A DNA stretch of 64,000 nucleotides from Amblyornis subalaris (taxonomy: Eukaryota > Chordata > Aves > Passeriformes > Ptilonorhynchidae), in assembly GCA_018881555.1 (NCBI GenBank), contig JACAXG010000018.1:1053325-1117324 (forward strand), given 5' to 3'. The notes below the pieces were generated by a model that did no database searches, was not told the origin of the DNA, and was given only the letters and a program-made list of their open reading frames with translations. The position numbers were made by a program, and so were the translations under genes. Below are positions 61,853 through 64,000 of this stretch, in pieces (the stretch's first letter is position 1; every line of letters begins with the position of its first letter).

Positions 61853-64000
61853 CTGGGAAAATACAACAGGGAGAAAACAAGCAGTTAGCTGTGTTATTAA
61901 TAGGCTTAAACGTATTATCTGTTATAGGATTAACACTCTACAAAAATAGGATCAAATGAATTACATGATACTATAAAGAGCTAAGTATTTACATAAAAGG
62001 CAGCATCCGCAAGCACAAAGAGTCTAAGATCCACTCTATATACGATTCTCATACTAAACAATGTAAGGTTTGGTTTGGGTCTTGGCCAGCTTCCTTTGGA
62101 AAGAAAAATACCCGCAGGAGAGAAGGTTTTTGCTGATTTCTCAAAATAATCATAACAGAATGGTATTTTATGCTTGGGGCAGTAATTTAATATTATACTG
62201 AACAAAATCCAAGACCCAATGGAACATAATGAAATACAAAACTAAAATAATGTTAATACTCCACAGCAACAGTGAAGAGTCCAGTATATTCCAGCCATAA
62301 ATCATATCCTAATACCGACGTAATACCATACATCTTAAAATTAGATAATAGGCATTTCTATTGCAAAAAGGAAGAGATTAGGTTCACACAGAAAACTCAA
62401 AGACTGGGATGAAACACCTATACAAGACTGTAACTCTCTCTGACATCATAACCCCTGAACTGCATTGCTTTTAACACAAATACTTTTATGCTATTTTAAA
62501 ATTCGAGTATTTAGTCAAATTTCGTAACAGAGAGCATGGCAAAAACAAATCTTCCAATTCAACTAAGGGTTAAAAACAAAAGGTTATTTAGTCACTCTTC
62601 TTAATACTTCAGGGAGAAAAGTTAAGCAAAGTCCTTGAATGATTCAGTAATTTTAACTACAATATCCCAATAAAAGCAATAAAGAAAGGCTGTGGTTTCT
62701 TCAAAATATGAGTTGCAACAGCATAGTTCTCCCAAAAAAACCCATGACAGTAAAGGGAAAAGAGGATCCTTTGGAGACTTCTATCTGAAATCCTTTTAAA
62801 GGATGACAGGTTTGTTTCCCAGGGTTTTTTCCCCAGTTTTTTTAATGTCCTTATAGAAGTATTTCCCATTTCCTCTGAAGGAAGTGACAGATGTTAGACT
62901 ATCTTCATCAGCAGTGGCAAATAAAAACCTGAGCCTGGTAGTCAGTACAAGTATAAGGCTTGAAGNCAATCAGAGACTGGTGGATGCCACAGAAATCATT
63001 GAAGTTACGTGAAATCTCTGAACTATCACTTATTGAGAAACAGCCTCATGTCAAACATGACACCAGAAATCCAGGAACCCACTTTAGAGAACTGTACACC
63101 TGAAACAGCTTCCCAGTGTGGATTTTTAAATGCATGAAATCCAAGCTCCCATGAGATGTGAATATAAAGAAGGAAGCAGGTGATGCATCAGACAGTCCTA
63201 CTTTCCAAACAATCTGCTAACATGCTGGCACCACTGTAGACATTTCTACTGAAGTTCAGACTTTCAAGCGTACTGTAGAGAAAGGACCTTACGCATCACT
63301 CCTACAATCATATCTACTGATAGCAATGGGGGCAGCAGTACAGGTATTTATTTTGATCAAATCGACATTCAACAAGACATTTACTTCATGGCGATGAAAA
63401 AAAAACATAGTTTAATAAAATCAACNAACAAAAGAAGTCAAGATAAATCTGTATAATTACTATTATTTACACAACTAACTTAACACTGCTTATATTTTTT
63501 AAATTTACTATACAACAAATCAGCATTTGCTTATTAAGCTGTAAAACTGACACAAAAAGATGAGGGTAGACAGCAGATCAGTACTTTCACCACAGAAAGC
63601 AAAAACTGTCTCACTCAAGTGTCACTAGTCTCTTTGAAATACTAGGTACAGCATTTTCCTTGTGTTGTTAAATCATGGGTTTGCTTTCATGATACGTTAA
63701 TATTTCATGTATCACCATCTCTGCCCTCTGTAAGCACACATCCAAACAGTCTCTTTGGTCAGGCTAACAGAACTGAACAGTACTATCTGAGAGAATACCA
63801 AACCCCACTAGCTCGGCTAAAAAAATATTTATCTTATTCTATTCAATCTAATTCCAAAACGATCTTCACAAGAACTATATTTACACACTGAATGCATGAG
63901 CATGTCCTCTTTTTCCAAGTCCTGTAATGGAGATAGCTGATACTGCTATTAGCAATGCGTCTGCCCTGTGGTACATTTTACTATGGTATTTACAACTGAT
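61853..64000 (-). other. TBC1D14: TBC1D14 intron continuing past the window edge
   Basis: I looked for the preceding TBC-domain exon (the part before MLTYFAAF) on the - strand and did not find it here, so it should lie beyond 64000. The sequence is AT-rich without recognised repeats. Confidence 0.55.

Overview
This window looks like avian nuclear DNA, most likely from a passerine (perching) bird. The evidence is several CR1 LINEs with the typical bird 3' end, an LTR resembling the avian leukosis/alpharetrovirus group, a bird-type ERVL LTR, and two SINE copies whose tRNA-Ile head is joined to a CR1 3' tail, an arrangement known from passerines (TguSINE1). The three intact protein-coding genes are vertebrate genes whose order matches human 4p16.1: GRPEL1 - TADA2B - (CCDC96) - TBC1D14. 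Scattered single N bases suggest a draft assembly.

Layout. Positions 1-31,490 are gene-free as far as I can see. They hold repeats (LTR 1-209, possible LTR 2430-2651, CR1 at 3270, 12806, 13730 and 16928, an ERVL LTR at 23884, SINEs at 7391 and 29434) in AT-rich unique sequence. In other vertebrates SORCS2 lies beyond GRPEL1, but no SORCS2 exon is recognisable here. A CpG island at 31,490-32,110 starts GRPEL1 (+ strand, four coding exons, 222 codons, mitochondrial Hsp70 nucleotide exchange factor). TADA2B (- strand, two coding exons, 420 codons, SAGA-type adaptor) converges on it, with a likely 3' UTR reaching about 39.5-40.6 kb. TADA2B starts in a second CpG island with four CCAAT boxes (45,340-46,160). 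On the other side of that island, where CCDC96 lies divergently in human, there is only a broken C-terminal coiled-coil remnant (46,224-46,786). From there to the window end lies the 3' part of TBC1D14 (- strand): three terminal coding exons (61743-61852, 51749-52007, 50370-50435), a roughly 3.3 kb 3' UTR, and a 9.7 kb intron filled partly by two long CR1 copies in head-to-head orientation.

The genes are housekeeping genes with unrelated jobs (mitochondrial protein import, chromatin acetylation, Rab11/autophagy traffic) and are not an operon. The most notable points are the apparent decay of CCDC96 beside an intact shared promoter, the tRNA-derived SINEs, the alpharetrovirus-like LTR cut by the window edge, and a clear nested CR1 insertion. 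I found no CRISPR array, prokaryotic system or unexplained gene cluster.
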